Source: Nitrospira sp. CG24A
GTDB taxonomy: Bacteria; Nitrospirota; Nitrospiria; Nitrospirales; Nitrospiraceae
DNA: 64,000 nt
Assembly: GCA_002869925.2 (NCBI GenBank)
Contig: NEWT02000018.1
Span: forward strand, 1 to 64,000
Direction: 5' to 3'
Positions 8,271-22,002 of this stretch are shown here, one piece after another (positions within the stretch are counted from its first letter, which is position 1; every line of letters begins with the position of its first letter). Both the position numbers and the translations under genes were made by a program. Under the pieces are notes generated by a model. It saw only the letters and a program-made list of their open reading frames with translations, had not been told where the DNA came from and ran no database searches.

Positions 8271-8660
8271 TTAGTCCTTCGCGCGTCGTGTGAGCTCTTC
8301 GAGTGCCTGACGGACGAGATGCGTATACGTCGGGAGATGGGAATAGATGGAATCGGCCGTCGCTTCGTTGTAGGTATGGCTGGTGAGATTGCGGTCTTCC
8401 AACATGCGGAACCACTCTGGACTCTCTTGAATCACGCCCAACTGAAACGCGATTCGTATACTATCGCGCGGCGAAAAGGCTTCGAGCCCTGACTCTTCCG
8501 CGTACGCCTTCACGCTCTTCCAAAACAACTCGAAGGTAAATTCAAACCGTTGAATGCACGAGTCACGGACAAATTCGTTGACCGGTTGGGCTAACGCGAG
8601 GTCGAGGCGCGAGAGCGCGGTATGCAGGAGCCTGAGTAGGTTACGCAGCTTGTCGCTCAT
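8271..8660 (-). CDS. hepT: HepT-like HEPN toxin of type VII toxin-antitoxin
   Basis: A 129-residue all-helical HEPN protein of the HI0074 family (CIQRFEFTFELFWKSVKAY, PRDSIRIAFQLGVI). RNLTSHTY at residues 90-97 is an exact RX4HXY motif: R90 and H95 are the RNase residues and Y97 the tyrosine that the cognate MntA AMPylates in characterised systems. Start 8660 (MSDKLRNLL) is preferred; the longer frame runs into the partner gene. It overlaps mntA by 20 bases, antitoxin first. Function as an RNA-cleaving toxin neutralised by MntA follows from the family; activity here is inferred. Confidence 0.85.
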   Translation of the reverse strand: MSDKLRNLLRLLHTALSRLDLALAQPVNEFVRDSCIQRFEFTFELFWKSVKAYAEESGLEAFSPRDSIRIAFQLGVIQESPEWFRMLEDRNLTSHTYNEATADSIYSHLPTYTHLVRQALEELTRRAKD

Positions 8661-9009
8661 ACAGACTCCTGATGTGCTGGAGGGCGACGGTCTTGAAGGT
8701 TCCGTCCACCGAGGAAAAATCGACCACATCCACTCGTTGGAAGATCGAGAGATTGTCGAACGCGTCACGGATCGCCACAAGGACGTCAGGTGCGACCGGA
8801 TGCCCTAGATCGATCCCCAGATCGATATCGGATCGAGTTCCCGAACGACCGGTGGCCCGGGAGCCGAAGACAAACACCTTCACGCACGGTTCGGACGCCA
8901 GCAAGGTGTGGGCCAATTCTCTCGCCTTCTGCTCGACCAGCTCCAGGGCACTCTGTTCTTCCGCCAAACATGCGTCCATCAGCGCGATCCCTTCAGAAGT
9001 GCCGTTCAT
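8641..9009 (-). CDS. mntA: MntA-like nucleotidyltransferase antitoxin
   Basis: A 122-residue minimal nucleotidyltransferase with GSRATGRSGTRSDID at residues 49-63, which fits the GSX10DXD motif of MntA antitoxins. VDVVDFSSVD provides the likely third acidic residue. MntA transfers AMP units from ATP to the tyrosine of HepT, blocking the toxin. The start at 9009 (MNGTSEGIAL) is one option; the frame extends to 9075 and I cannot exclude a longer N-terminus. It is translationally coupled to hepT by a 20-base overlap. No mobile gene is adjacent, but a 700-bp repeat-rich gap lies upstream. Confidence 0.85.
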   Translation of the reverse strand: MNGTSEGIALMDACLAEEQSALELVEQKARELAHTLLASEPCVKVFVFGSRATGRSGTRSDIDLGIDLGHPVAPDVLVAIRDAFDNLSIFQRVDVVDFSSVDGTFKTVALQHIRSLYERQAA

Positions 9010-9075
9010 CCCCCATGTCGCTTCGTCGGCTTCGATAGCCTTCTCCGCGACAAAACACAAACGACTCGTGCGCAC

Positions 9076-9522
9076 CGATGACTGGGTGCTGAGACGGATT
9101 TGAGATGATGCACACCTTCACGTCACAACGACTGTGCGAACCAATATTATTATCACACCGCACCGGAATCGCTGCAATTAACCGTAGCAGATAGCATACT
9201 GCAAGTCATTGAACAATTAATACAAGCGCGCAACCAGACGGACAATCAGGGCATGAAGCACGTATCGCCTACAGCCCCGTAACCCCGGGACCGTGAAATC
9301 GGGGGATGACCAGTCATCCTGGCAGGTTCATGTCAGCCACTCCGCCTCCTTCGCGACTCCTCACCTAAGCACCAGCCCTGTTACGTCCTAGCCCGCGCTT
9401 CCCCTCCTTGCCCTTCCTCTCATGCCGCATTTAGAATACGCATCCTAGCAGGCTGCGGGAAAACTCGGTGCTATACAGAACACGTGAGTGGAATCGTGTG
9501 TGGCGCTGATATCACAATAGTC
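9076..9522. other. Non-coding region upstream of mntA/hepT
   Basis: No gene supported. An AT-rich stretch (about 9140-9230) is the likely promoter zone for mntA/hepT. A short perfect hairpin GGATGAC-CA-GTCATCC is at 9304-9319, and a degenerate repeat end (CTAGCAGGCTGCGGGAAAA) is at about 9446-9465. Confidence 0.4.
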
Positions 9523-9735
9523 GCAGGATGCTTAAAAAGGCCACGGTTCTCACCCGCCCAACTCCGGCGCGCCAAGACGCACCGTTCCGCGGGCAAGGCC
9601 GCAGCGAGTAGCCACTTAATAGGGGTGGGTGGGATAATTCCAACTGCGCGCGTCCAACGAGGGGAGTCCGCGACCGCGCGTTGCGCGAGCACGGGGATTG
9701 TCCCAGCTACCCCGCCCCCTTTTTCAGCATCCTGT
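9523..9735. repeat. MITE-like element containing hairpin core copy D
   Basis: Terminal inverted repeats GCAGGATGCTTAAAAAGG (9523-9540) and CCTTTTTCAGCATCCTGT (9718-9735) bound a 213-bp element. Inside, imperfect arms (9622-9641 and 9693-9713) enclose a diverged copy of the GC-rich core (CTGCGCGCGTCCAACGA...GCGTTGCGCGAGCA, 9643-9692). This is the copy that links the end-repeat family with the hairpin-core family. Its right end overlaps the TAA stop of the Lon-like gene. Confidence 0.75.
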
Positions 9736-10379
9736 TAAATTCGTTGGCCTGTCATGAGTAGATACGCCTCATCGACCGTCTCGACTTCCTTCACCGCTAC
9801 ATTGAGCTGAAATCCCAATTCGATTAAATTCCACCGAGGGTCATGTATCTGTCCGTTTGGGACCAGCACTGTACGATAGCCTTCCCGTGCAGCAGCACGA
9901 ATCTTATCCGGGATGCTGCCTACCGGACCGATTTGCCCTCCCGGTTCAATGGTTCCGGTCAGGGCAATGCCTCGCTGAATATGGTCGCCCTTAAACAGGG
10001 CAATGAATCCCACAGCCATGGCCGCACCGGCGCTTGGGCCGTCGCTCCCTATGGGTTGATAGGCCACTCCCTGTACCGAGACGGTTCCGCTATGTTGGAC
10101 GGATGGTGTGCGTTCGACCGCATAGGCAAAGGCCTGCGCCATGGCTCCCAGATGCGTGTTCCCGAGTCGCACGCCTGCGAGAAGCCATTGTAGTTGAATG
10201 GGGTCCGGCTCCGGTTTCTTGTCCCACCACATCATCAGGATTTCAAAGACCCCCAGGTTATTCTGGCGAATGGCCGCCAGGACCGGGAGTTCGATGGCAT
10301 TGTCCGCCGAGACTGAGAGGGGGACTCCACAAAGAAGGATGACGATGAGTAAGGAGATCGTAGCAAAATGGCGTGGCAT
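9735..10379 (-). CDS. Secreted Lon-like (S16) protease domain protein
   Basis: A 214-residue protein with an N-terminal signal peptide (about 7-25, ending PLSVSA) followed by a stand-alone Lon proteolytic domain. The Ser-Lys dyad is visible: GSDGPSAGAAMAVG (S116) and GPVGSIPDKIRAA (K159), as is TGTIEPGGQIGPVG. No ATPase domain is present, so it is not a classical Lon; single S16 domains outside the cytoplasm probably cut unfolded or specific envelope substrates. Start 10379 (MPRHFATISLL) is chosen because it begins the signal peptide; the longer frame has no ribosome site. The stop codon overlaps a mobile-element end at 9735. A true Lon is at 41666. Confidence 0.8.
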   Translation of the reverse strand: MPRHFATISLLIVILLCGVPLSVSADNAIELPVLAAIRQNNLGVFEILMMWWDKKPEPDPIQLQWLLAGVRLGNTHLGAMAQAFAYAVERTPSVQHSGTVSVQGVAYQPIGSDGPSAGAAMAVGFIALFKGDHIQRGIALTGTIEPGGQIGPVGSIPDKIRAAAREGYRTVLVPNGQIHDPRWNLIELGFQLNVAVKEVETVDEAYLLMTGQRI

Positions 10380-10491
10380 TGTGAGTCTCCCAAAAGAAAA
10401 CAGAGCGAAGATGATGTGTGTGGGTGATACGTCCGCCTGCCAAAGTGTAGCAAATGCCGGTGTGCAGTAAAGCAAGAGAGCGGTCTTTGCC

Positions 10492-10520
10492 TTGCGTTGG
10501 GCCAGGGCATTCCGTATAAG
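10492..10520 (+). promoter_or_regulatory. Promoter positioned for leaderless transcript
   Basis: TTGCGT (10492-10497), a 17-base spacer and TATAAG (10515-10520) are followed after six bases by the ATG at 10527. Transcription would start at or next to the start codon. The same geometry is seen at galU (45321-45349). Confidence 0.5.
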
Positions 10521-10526
10521 GGCTAC

Positions 10527-11594
10527 ATGATGAATCGAATATGTGCATGGATTGTCGTGGGCGGGCTGACCATTTTCTGGTTCCCGCTTGGCGCTGGTGC
10601 CTCGAACTGTCAGGTGGACAGGCCTGCGTCAGGATCAGGAACGGTGTTTACGCGTCATCTAAGTGTCGGCTGCACGGAACAAGAACGGGAGGCGCAAGCG
10701 GTGGATGCGGCGCAGGTGCTGCAGGCGTTCAGGGAAGGGAAGGGGATCGACCTCTCAGGGGTGATTCTACGCGGCGATCTGATGTTGGACTCGTTGCCTG
10801 TGAGCCAGCTGCCACCGGAGCTGGACGGGATGAAGGAGCTGCAGGGTCGTGAAATACGTGTGGTTCCCGGCTCCATGATGATCGTGGACTCGGTCGTGCG
10901 TGGAACCATCACGCACAGATCGGTACAAGGGCTGTTGGTGGTCAAAGGGTCTGTCACGTTCAGCGGAACCAGGTTTGAGCAGTTGGTGGATCTGTCTCGG
11001 TCGGTCTTCCTTCAGCCGGTGACGTTGTCAAGGGCGGTGTTTCTGCAAGAGAGTTTTTTTGTGCAGGGACGGTTTCTGCGCGACGTGGTTGCTGAAAAAA
11101 CGTCGTTCGGCCCACACACGAGATTCCATCGATCTGTCTTTCAGGGGCCGGTCACGTTCCAGCAGTCGAAGTTCAACGGGATGGCGGAGTTTTTGGAGGT
11201 GGGCTTCGAGAAGGACGTGAATGTGTCGGGCACCTCCTTTAAATTGGGCACCGGGTTCTCCGGGAGCCGCTTCCAAGGCCTGGCGAATTTCTCTGAGGCC
11301 TCGTTCAACGGTCAGGCATTTTTTACCTTTACACAGTTCGGCGGAGATGCCGACTTTCACCAAGCCACGTTTCGATCAACGGCAGATTTTTCCAATGCCC
11401 AGTTTAAGGGGCGAGACGACTTCTCCAGTTCGTCCTTTGAACAGGGTTCGCAGTTTACCAGTGCCAACAGATCAGCGCCCGTACAGGTACCCTCAGGTCG
11501 CAAGAGCGAGTTCATGCAATATGCCGTGATCGTGATACTTCTGGCGTTCGGCGCCTTGCTGATTGTCTATCGGATTCGCCGCGGTAAGGCGTAA
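10527..11594 (+). CDS. Exported pentapeptide-repeat protein with C-terminal membrane anchor
   Basis: A 355-residue protein: signal peptide (MNRICAWIVVGG...GASNC), a middle region with degenerate pentapeptide-type repeats of the F-x-x-x-x-F type (VTFSGTRFEQLVDLSRSVF onward to SSSSFEQGSQF, about 145-320) forming a predicted right-handed quadrilateral beta helix, then one transmembrane helix (YAVIVILLAFGALLIVY) and a basic tail. Such proteins usually act as scaffolds at the membrane; no enzymatic role is visible. ATG 10527 or 10530 is the start, with AGGG only nearby; the upstream promoter suggests a leaderless message. Confidence 0.75.
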   Translation: MMNRICAWIVVGGLTIFWFPLGAGASNCQVDRPASGSGTVFTRHLSVGCTEQEREAQAVDAAQVLQAFREGKGIDLSGVILRGDLMLDSLPVSQLPPELDGMKELQGREIRVVPGSMMIVDSVVRGTITHRSVQGLLVVKGSVTFSGTRFEQLVDLSRSVFLQPVTLSRAVFLQESFFVQGRFLRDVVAEKTSFGPHTRFHRSVFQGPVTFQQSKFNGMAEFLEVGFEKDVNVSGTSFKLGTGFSGSRFQGLANFSEASFNGQAFFTFTQFGGDADFHQATFRSTADFSNAQFKGRDDFSSSSFEQGSQFTSANRSAPVQVPSGRKSEFMQYAVIVILLAFGALLIVYRIRRGKA

Positions 11595-11666
11595 GCCTTC
11601 TCTTCCCAACCACTACTAATAGATGAACGCTTGCTCCGCCTCCCTAAGTCTGGTATAAGCTGGCCT

Positions 11667-12467
11667 GTGGATAACCACCTTGACGCCGACGAACAAACCG
11701 AATTGCCCTATCAGGTTCGCATCGAGAACTTTGAAGGGCCTCTCGATCTCCTGCTCCATCTCATAAAGAAGAGCGAGATCAATATTTATGACATTCCCAT
11801 CCATCTGATTGCCCAGCAATATCTCACCTATATCGAGGCGATGGAAGAGCTGAACCTGGCTGTTGCGGGAGAGTTTCTCGTCATGGCCGCCACCCTGCTG
11901 CAGATTAAATCCAAGATGCTGCTTCCCGCCGATGAGACGGTCGCCGATGAAGAAGATGGGCCAGACCCTCGTGAGGAATTGGTGCGGCGGCTGCTCGAGT
12001 ACAAGCAGTTCAAAGAGGCGGCTCGGCAGTTGGACGAACATGAACGTCTGTGGCGGGAGATTTACAGTCGAACACAGAGCCCGGTGGTCGAGTTGGAGTC
12101 GGATGAGACGCTGATGGACAATGTCAGCCTGTTTGAGCTGGTGGATGTGTTGCAGGGAATTCTCGATCGCAATCCCGGCAAGAAGTTCATGGAGGTCCTC
12201 CCTGACAACGTGACCGTTCGGGAACGGATGAACGCGATTTTGGAAATATTGGAAAAACAGGAGTCGGTGAACTTTGTCGAGCTCTTCGAGCCGGCGTCCC
12301 ATCGGCTTGTTATCATTGTCACATTTTTGGCGTTGTTGGAACTGATGCGGCTTCGAACGGCGCGGGTGTTTCAGATGGAACATTTCGGGCCGATTCTGGT
12401 GTCGCGCGCCTTTTCGCTTGTACCGGACCCGGCAGAATTGGACGATGCCGAATGGAGGGGAGCATGA
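11667..12467 (+). CDS. scpA: Segregation and condensation protein A
   Basis: A 266-residue kleisin, the bridge of the SMC-ScpA-ScpB condensin that organises chromosomes. The N-terminal SMC-binding motif is clear (VRIENFEGPLDLLLHLIKK, IPIHLIAQQYL), the central acidic linker (PADETVADEEDG) follows, and the C-terminal winged helix ends with ARVFQMEHFGPI. GTG 11667 is proposed as the start because family members begin shortly before the VRIENFEGPLDLL motif; a TTG at 11631 is in frame but has no better ribosome site. Its stop overlaps the scpB start (ATGA). No smc gene is in the window. Confidence 0.93.
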   Translation: MDNHLDADEQTELPYQVRIENFEGPLDLLLHLIKKSEINIYDIPIHLIAQQYLTYIEAMEELNLAVAGEFLVMAATLLQIKSKMLLPADETVADEEDGPDPREELVRRLLEYKQFKEAARQLDEHERLWREIYSRTQSPVVELESDETLMDNVSLFELVDVLQGILDRNPGKKFMEVLPDNVTVRERMNAILEILEKQESVNFVELFEPASHRLVIIVTFLALLELMRLRTARVFQMEHFGPILVSRAFSLVPDPAELDDAEWRGA

Positions 12468-13303
12468 GTTTAGCCGTGGAACAAGACACAGACGACATCG
12501 TACTCGCAGAGACCGAGTCAGTGAGTGATGGCAACGGGATGCTGGACGATGCAGCAAAAGATGTCGTCGTCGAGGCGATGAATAGCCAAGCCGCGGCCAT
12601 CGATGCGCGAGAACTCAAAGCCATTCTCGAAGCAATCTTGTTCGTGTCGCCCGAACCAGTACCGGTCGCTCGGCTGATGTCCATCGTCGGGACGGTCTCA
12701 AAAGCCGAAGTCGTTCAGGCTCTGGAGATTCTCAGGCATGATTTAGAGCAGCTTGGGCGAGGCATTCAGCTGGTGCAGGTCGCAGGCGGGTATCGGCTGG
12801 TGACAAAGCAGGAGTATGGGCCCTGGTTGAAACGGATGGAGAAAGCCAAGGCCGTGCAAAAGCTTTCTCGCTCTGCGCTCGAATCCCTCGCCATTATTGC
12901 CTACAAACAGCCGCTCGTGCGGGCGGAGATCGAAGAGATTCGTGGCGTCGAGACGTCCGGCGTCCTGCGCACATTGTGTGAGCGCAAGCTGGTGCGGATC
13001 GTCGGGCGAAAAGACGTGCCTGGCCGACCGATCATGTACGGAACGACCAAGTTCTTCCTCGAACATTTCGGGTTACAGGATTTAAGCCAACTCCCGCCGT
13101 TGCGTGAGTTCAAAGAACTCGGCGAGTCCGAGCAAGCCCTCCTGCCGATCGAAGACGAGTCACCGGAGGGAGTCGAATCCTCCGAACCACCCTACTCCGG
13201 AGAACTCCCTCTCACGAGCGATCAAGCAGAAGGTGAGGCCAGGATGGCCTTCGAACCAGAGAGCAATGGGGAGCTCGTCCACGAACCGGTCGAACAGTCC
13301 TAA
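12464..13303 (+). CDS. scpB: Segregation and condensation protein B
   Basis: A 279-residue protein that dimerises and binds ScpA in the condensin complex. The two winged-helix domains lie at about 45-220 (ELKAILEAILFVSPEPVPVARL, SALESLAIIAYKQPLVRAEIEEIRGV, GRPIMYGTTKFFLEHFGL). N- and C-terminal tails are acidic and low complexity (ESPEGVESSEPPYSG). The start at 12464 overlaps the scpA stop and follows GGAGGGG; an in-frame ATG at 12452 is less likely. It forms a two-gene operon with scpA. A repeat array begins 12 bases after the stop. Confidence 0.93.
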   Translation: MSLAVEQDTDDIVLAETESVSDGNGMLDDAAKDVVVEAMNSQAAAIDARELKAILEAILFVSPEPVPVARLMSIVGTVSKAEVVQALEILRHDLEQLGRGIQLVQVAGGYRLVTKQEYGPWLKRMEKAKAVQKLSRSALESLAIIAYKQPLVRAEIEEIRGVETSGVLRTLCERKLVRIVGRKDVPGRPIMYGTTKFFLEHFGLQDLSQLPPLREFKELGESEQALLPIEDESPEGVESSEPPYSGELPLTSDQAEGEARMAFEPESNGELVHEPVEQS

Positions 13304-13314
13304 GTTTCAAAAAG

Positions 13315-13344
13315 TGTGAAACGTGAAAGGTTAAATGTGAAACG
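13315..13344. repeat. Single-arm GTGAAAC array
   Basis: GTGTGAAACGTGAAAGG followed by TTAAATGTGAAACG, the same family as 3754-3840, here with one arm only and directly behind scpB. The rest of the gap to 13579 shows nothing I can name. Confidence 0.65.
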
Positions 13345-13579
13345 AAGGTCAGCCACGGAGGTGGGGCCTTGCAATTGTATATTCCGCATCACAGCCCGTG
13401 CAGTGCCAGATCTTTGATTGCATGACCTGCTCGCACCCCTACTCAGCCTACAACGGTTTGACGGCTCCCAGGTCATTTGTTACGCTTCGCCCTGTCTTGT
13501 GAGTCATCAACTGAAGCAGGCTGGGCAGGTTGATGTATGATTGCAAGACTGAACATTATTTTCCTGGATATATCTCACT

Positions 13580-14446
13580 ATGACCTGGCTTGAACAGTGG
13601 CGAGACTTGGCAGCTCGAATCGACGGCCTTATCCGTGCAGGGGAGTTTCTGGTGTCAGCATTTAAGGTGAACAGTGCTGACGCCCACGCCGTCGTTCGGA
13701 AATCGTTCCAGCCGGAGCTGGTGGCGATCATCGCCGAGATTGAGCACCTTGGCAAGACCTATGCGAGCGAACTCCCTGAGCAAGCGTCTGTAGCGCTGAA
13801 GAAGTACGTCATGCAGGGTTGGGATAAAAACTTCAATAACGGCGCGATCGACATTCAAGCACTTGCTCCCCTCGCCTCTTTTCGCTCACAGTTCGAGTAC
13901 CTTATTCGAGATACCGAGGTCGAAGGGCGGAGCCTCACGGAATTGGCGTTTGAGCATCTTCGGCGACAGCTTGTGGTGGATGAGTATATACGGAAGAAAT
14001 GGCAAGGTGCCTTCAATAAACACGAACCAGCCTGTGAAAGGCTCGGAGCCGTCCATCTCCTGAGTCACGGGATTTGGGCATTCAAAGTCGTTGCCCCTGG
14101 AGGCGCCACGGACCTTGTGTTTGGCGATCCTGTTGAGCGACATGCAGAGATCATGAAGAGGACAGCGCGCGCTTTGGTTCTTACCGAGTGGAAACTCATT
14201 AAGAGTCAGGACGAGATGACGAGGAAAGCTCAAGAAGCGCGAGAGCAGGCGGCGATTTACAGCGGAGGAGTGCTTGGGGATGCCGAATTGAAGCGAACAA
14301 GGTACATAGTCCTTGTTTGCCAATTGGATTTGCCGTCTCCAGACGACGTCAGTGACGGGGCAGTTACGTACCGCCATGTCCTCCTCCCTACGAGTCCGAA
14401 GAATCCATCCACGATGGCCCGGGTTCGAAGGAGTCGGCAGAAATAG
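13580..14446 (+). CDS. Unknown protein, possible PD-(D/E)XK nuclease fold
   Basis: A 288-residue soluble protein I do not recognise. The N-terminal half is helical (LEQWRDLAARIDGLI, LVAIIAEIEHLGKTYASEL). Around residues 165-250 there is a pattern like a PD-(D/E)XK nuclease core: GGATDLVFGDP, then ALVLTEWKLIKS with E-x-K on a predicted strand, then a helix EAREQAAIYSGGVLG and a strand RTRYIVLVCQ. If real, the acidic residue in TDLVFGD and the EWK would be catalytic. The C-terminus is basic (RVRRSRQK). It stands alone between scpB and the NHL gene, flanked by repeats. Function unassigned; the fold call is inference. Confidence 0.55.
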   Translation: MTWLEQWRDLAARIDGLIRAGEFLVSAFKVNSADAHAVVRKSFQPELVAIIAEIEHLGKTYASELPEQASVALKKYVMQGWDKNFNNGAIDIQALAPLASFRSQFEYLIRDTEVEGRSLTELAFEHLRRQLVVDEYIRKKWQGAFNKHEPACERLGAVHLLSHGIWAFKVVAPGGATDLVFGDPVERHAEIMKRTARALVLTEWKLIKSQDEMTRKAQEAREQAAIYSGGVLGDAELKRTRYIVLVCQLDLPSPDDVSDGAVTYRHVLLPTSPKNPSTMARVRRSRQK

Positions 14447-14685
14447 TAAGGTATCGTCTAGCCAGTACATGCACACATGCTGTATTCGAGGGTTCGCCGT
14501 TCCGTTCTTCTTCGTTCGTCGCGCATGAATTGTGAGCGAGACAAGCAACACGTGCGCGAGAGGCGTGACTCGCGAAGATGAAACTCCAACCTGCACAGGT
14601 TTTCTAGCAAGTCTCTGGCGAATAACGAGGTACGCTTCACGAGGAACGCACTCTCAGGCGTTCTCGCGACGAGCCGTATGAAAAA

Positions 14686-14870
14686 TGCGCGCGTCGAACG
14701 AGCACATTCTTATCGTGCGCGTTCCGCGTGCACAGGGCGGGCTCATAGAGTCTTCTTTCTCCCCCACTTTCCCAGAAACGGGGCGCCTCGCTGCTCTTTA
14801 CTGCGCGCATCGAGCGACCACCGTTTTATCGTGGGGGCTCTGCGAGCAAGAAGAGCGCGAGGTGCCCCGT
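14686..14870. repeat. Tandem hairpin element copies B1 and B2
   Basis: B1 (14686-14732) is the conserved GC-rich core in inverse orientation (TGCGCGCGTCGAACGAGCAC, then GTGCGCGTTCCGCG). B2 is a diverged core (14800-14850) inside 20-bp arms ACGGGGCGCCTCGC (14779-14799) and GCGAGGTGCCCCGT (14851-14870). The preceding stretch 14447-14685 holds a few small hairpins but no gene or tRNA that I can support. Confidence 0.7.
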
Positions 14871-14974
14871 TGACTCTCTTTCCGCCGCTTTGTTAGACTC
14901 GGCAATCCAATTCTAAGTCCTTGAAAGACCCCTCATTTCTTCTAAATGAGCTGCTGTAACACAGAAAGCACCAC

Positions 14975-19445
<4,471 letters not shown>

Positions 19446-19449
19446 CCGA

Positions 19450-19539
19450 CGTGAAAGGTAAAAGGTAACACGTGAAATGTTGTTTCGTGCTTCTGTCATC
19501 TCCCTCGTGTGACGTCTAACGGTTCACTTTTCACGCTTC
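19450..19539. repeat. Paired GTGAAA array between guaB and guaA
   Basis: GTGAAAGGTAAAAGGTAACACGTGAAATG on the left and GACGTCTAACGGTTCACTTTTCACG on the right can pair as a long imperfect hairpin. It occupies almost the whole guaB-guaA gap and ends right at the guaA start codon, so it could affect expression of guaA. Confidence 0.75.
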
Positions 19540-19540
19540 A

Positions 19541-21100
19541 ATGGAACTCTGGCACAATAGAATCCTGGTCCTCGACTTCGGGTCGCAATACACCCAACTG
19601 ATTGCACGCCGCATTCGCGACGCCCACGTCTATTCACAAATTCTTCCATGCACGGCCCCCTTGGCGACGATTCTGGCCTATCGCCCGCAAGGTATCGTGC
19701 TGTCAGGCGGTCCTTCCAGCGTGTATGAGAAAAAGTCGCCGAGCGTGCCGAAGGAACTCTTCGACCAAGGGATTCCCATCCTCGGTATTTGTTACGGCAT
19801 GCAACTGGTGACGCATCTCTCGGGCGGGGAGGTGGCTAAATCTAAGCATCGGGAGTATGGCCGGGCTGATCTGACCATCGACGACCACAGCAATCTCTTC
19901 AAGGGCATCGGCGAAGGCGGATCGACAGTCGTCTGGATGTCGCACGGAGACCGCATCGAGCGAATGCCGCCCGGCTTTCGATCCATTGCGCACACAGCCA
20001 ATTCACCGATTGCGGCGATGAAGCGCGACGACCATAAGAGACGGATCTATTGCCTCCAGTTCCATCCGGAAGTCGTGCATACGCCGGAAGGGACTCAAAT
20101 CTTACAGAACTTCGTCTACGATATCTGTGGCTGCAAACCGACCTGGACCATGCAGTCCTATGTGGAGACGGCCGTGCAGCAGATTCGCGCGCAGATCGGC
20201 AAGGAGCGGGTGATTTGCGCGTTGAGCGGCGGGGTGGACTCGTCGGTGGCGGCAGCTCTTACCCATCTCGCCATCGGTGATCAGCTGACCTGTATCTTCG
20301 TCGATAATGGGCTGCTTCGGGCGGGAGAGAAAGAACAGGTCAAACAGACGTTTGCGAACCAGCTTCACTTGAACTTACGGCTCATCGATGCGTCCGAGTC
20401 GTTTCTTGCCAAGCTCAAAGGGGTGATCGATCCTGAGCGTAAACGGAAGATTATCGGGAAGCAGTTCATCGAGCAGTTCGATGCCGAGGCGAAGAAGAAG
20501 GCGGGCGGCGTCAAATTTCTGGTTCAGGGCACGCTCTACCCCGATGTGATCGAGAGCGTGAGCTTCAAAGGCCCGTCAGCTACGATCAAGACACATCATA
20601 ATGTGGGTGGTCTGCCGGCTCGGATGAAGCTGAAATTGATTGAACCGTTGCGCGAACTCTTCAAAGATGAAGTACGGGTACTGGGTAAAGAGCTCGGTCT
20701 GCCGGACGAGATTGTCTGGCGGCAGCCATTTCCAGGGCCTGGCCTTGCTATTCGAGTGCTGGGGGCAGTCACCAGGGAACGTTTGGCCATTCTTCGAGCG
20801 GCCGAGTCCATTCTCGATCAGGAGATTCGCGCCGCCGGTTTGTATCGGGAGATTTGGCAATCGCTTGCCGTGCTGTTGCCGATCAGGACCGTAGGCGTTA
20901 TGGGCGATCAGCGGACGTATGAGCATGTCATCGCACTCCGCGCCGTCACGAGTGTGGATGGCATGACGGCCGATTGGGCCAAGATTCCCAATGACGTCCT
21001 GGGTAAGCTGTCGAATCGGATCATCAATGAAGTGAAGGGCGTCAATCGGGTGGTCTACGACATCAGCTCGAAGCCGCCGGCCACTATCGAATGGGAGTGA
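19541..21100 (+). CDS. guaA: GMP synthase (glutamine-hydrolysing)
   Basis: A 519-residue two-domain enzyme making GMP from XMP, glutamine and ATP. The class I glutaminase domain (1-195) has the nucleophile in GICYGMQ and the His-Glu in QFHPEVVHT. The ATP-pyrophosphatase domain has the P-loop SGGVDSS, then [13 protein letters not shown] and the dimerisation domain ending in PPATIEWE. The length is normal. There is no clear ribosome site because a GTGAAA repeat (19450-19539) ends directly at the ATG; translation may be weak or leader-dependent. It shares the operon with guaB. Confidence 0.97.
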   Translation: MELWHNRILVLDFGSQYTQLIARRIRDAHVYSQILPCTAPLATILAYRPQGIVLSGGPSSVYEKKSPSVPKELFDQGIPILGICYGMQLVTHLSGGEVAKSKHREYGRADLTIDDHSNLFKGIGEGGSTVVWMSHGDRIERMPPGFRSIAHTANSPIAAMKRDDHKRRIYCLQFHPEVVHTPEGTQILQNFVYDICGCKPTWTMQSYVETAVQQIRAQIGKERVICALSGGVDSSVAAALTHLAIGDQLTCIFVDNGLLRAGEKEQVKQTFANQLHLNLRLIDASESFLAKLKGVIDPERKRKIIGKQFIEQFDAEAKKKAGGVKFLVQGTLYPDVIESVSFKGPSATIKTHHNVGGLPARMKLKLIEPLRELFKDEVRVLGKELGLPDEIVWRQPFPGPGLAIRVLGAVTRERLAILRAAESILDQEIRAAGLYREIWQSLAVLLPIRTVGVMGDQRTYEHVIALRAVTSVDGMTADWAKIPNDVLGKLSNRIINEVKGVNRVVYDISSKPPATIEWE

Positions 21101-21101
21101 A

Positions 21102-21174
21102 GCGTTAGATGTGAAACGTAAAAGGTGAGACCTGGACCATCGTTTCACTTTTTACGTCTGACGTTTTACGCCTA
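21102..21174. repeat. Paired GTGAAA array after guaA
   Basis: GCGTTAGATGTGAAACGTAAAAGG and its near-inverse CGTTTCACTTTTTACG...GTTTTACGCC fill the guaA-rluB gap. It begins directly after the guaA stop codon. Confidence 0.75.
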
Positions 21175-21180
21175 AACATT

Positions 21181-22002
21181 ATGGAAGTGAGATTGCAAAA
21201 AATTATTGCCGGAACGGGATTGGCTTCGCGGCGGAAGGCTGAGGAGTGGATTGCCGCTGGGCGCGTGACCGTCAACGGCAAGGTGGTGACAGAGCTCGGC
21301 ACCAAGGTCGATCCGGATCGCGTGCACATCAAGGTGGATGGCAAGCACTTGAGCTCTGCCCAGCCCTACGTGTATCTGCTGCTGAATAAGCCGAAGAATG
21401 TGATGTCGACATTGAACGATCCGGGAGGTAGACCGACGGTGAAAGACTTTCTCCGTGGGATCTCGGTGCGGGTGTTTCCCGTCGGCCGATTGGACTTCGA
21501 CAGCGAAGGGTTGATGCTCTTGACCAACCACGGAGATCTCGCTCAGACATTGCTCCATCCACGCTATCATGTGCCGAAGACCTATCTTATCAAGGTCAAG
21601 CAGGTGGTGACGGATGACCATATCCGGCAGTTGGAGCAAGGCGTGCAGCTGGAAGACGGCATGACCAGCCCGGCTATTGTGAAGAAGGTCAAGAAGGCCA
21701 AGCTGAACTCCTGGCTTGAAATTACCATTCGTGAAGGGCGGCAGCATCAAGTGAAGCGGATGATGGAGGCGGTGGGGCACCCGGTCTTGAAGTTGACGAG
21801 GATAAAGATGGGTCCACTCTTGTTGGGCGATCTGGGGCCCGGCGAGTTCAGGTACCTGACTGACCGTGAAGCGAATGCGTTGCGCGAACTTGCCGATCAG
21901 AAGCTGGCTTCAGCAGAGGACAGCGAGCAACAGTCTCCACGGCCAAAGAAACGAATCAGTCGGGCTGGATGGGCTCGGTCCAAGAAAGTGAAGGTAGTAT
22001 GA
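21181..22002 (+). CDS. rluB: RsuA/RluB-family pseudouridine synthase
   Basis: A 273-residue protein. An S4 RNA-binding domain (1-60, [31 protein letters not shown]) precedes the catalytic domain with the active aspartate in [43 protein letters not shown]-type elements complete the family signature. RluB converts U2605-type positions of 23S rRNA; RluB rather than RsuA/RluE/RluF is inferred from length and the basic tail ([17 protein letters not shown]). The stop overlaps the aspS start (ATGA). A second, shorter paralogue of the RluE type is at 31446. Confidence 0.85.
   Translation: MEVRLQKIIAGTGLASRRKAEEWIAAGRVTVNGKVVTELGTKVDPDRVHIKVDGKHLSSAQPYVYLLLNKPKNVMSTLNDPGGRPTVKDFLRGISVRVFPVGRLDFDSEGLMLLTNHGDLAQTLLHPRYHVPKTYLIKVKQVVTDDHIRQLEQGVQLEDGMTSPAIVKKVKKAKLNSWLEITIREGRQHQVKRMMEAVGHPVLKLTRIKMGPLLLGDLGPGEFRYLTDREANALRELADQKLASAEDSEQQSPRPKKRISRAGWARSKKVKVV

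Noticed and set aside
11616-12557. 313-codon frame opposite scpA
   Set aside because: It is antisense to a certain gene and has no ribosome site or recognisable domain.
14415-14440. tRNA T-arm-like GGTTCGAAGG
   Set aside because: It lies within the coding end of the 13580 gene and no cloverleaf can be formed around it.
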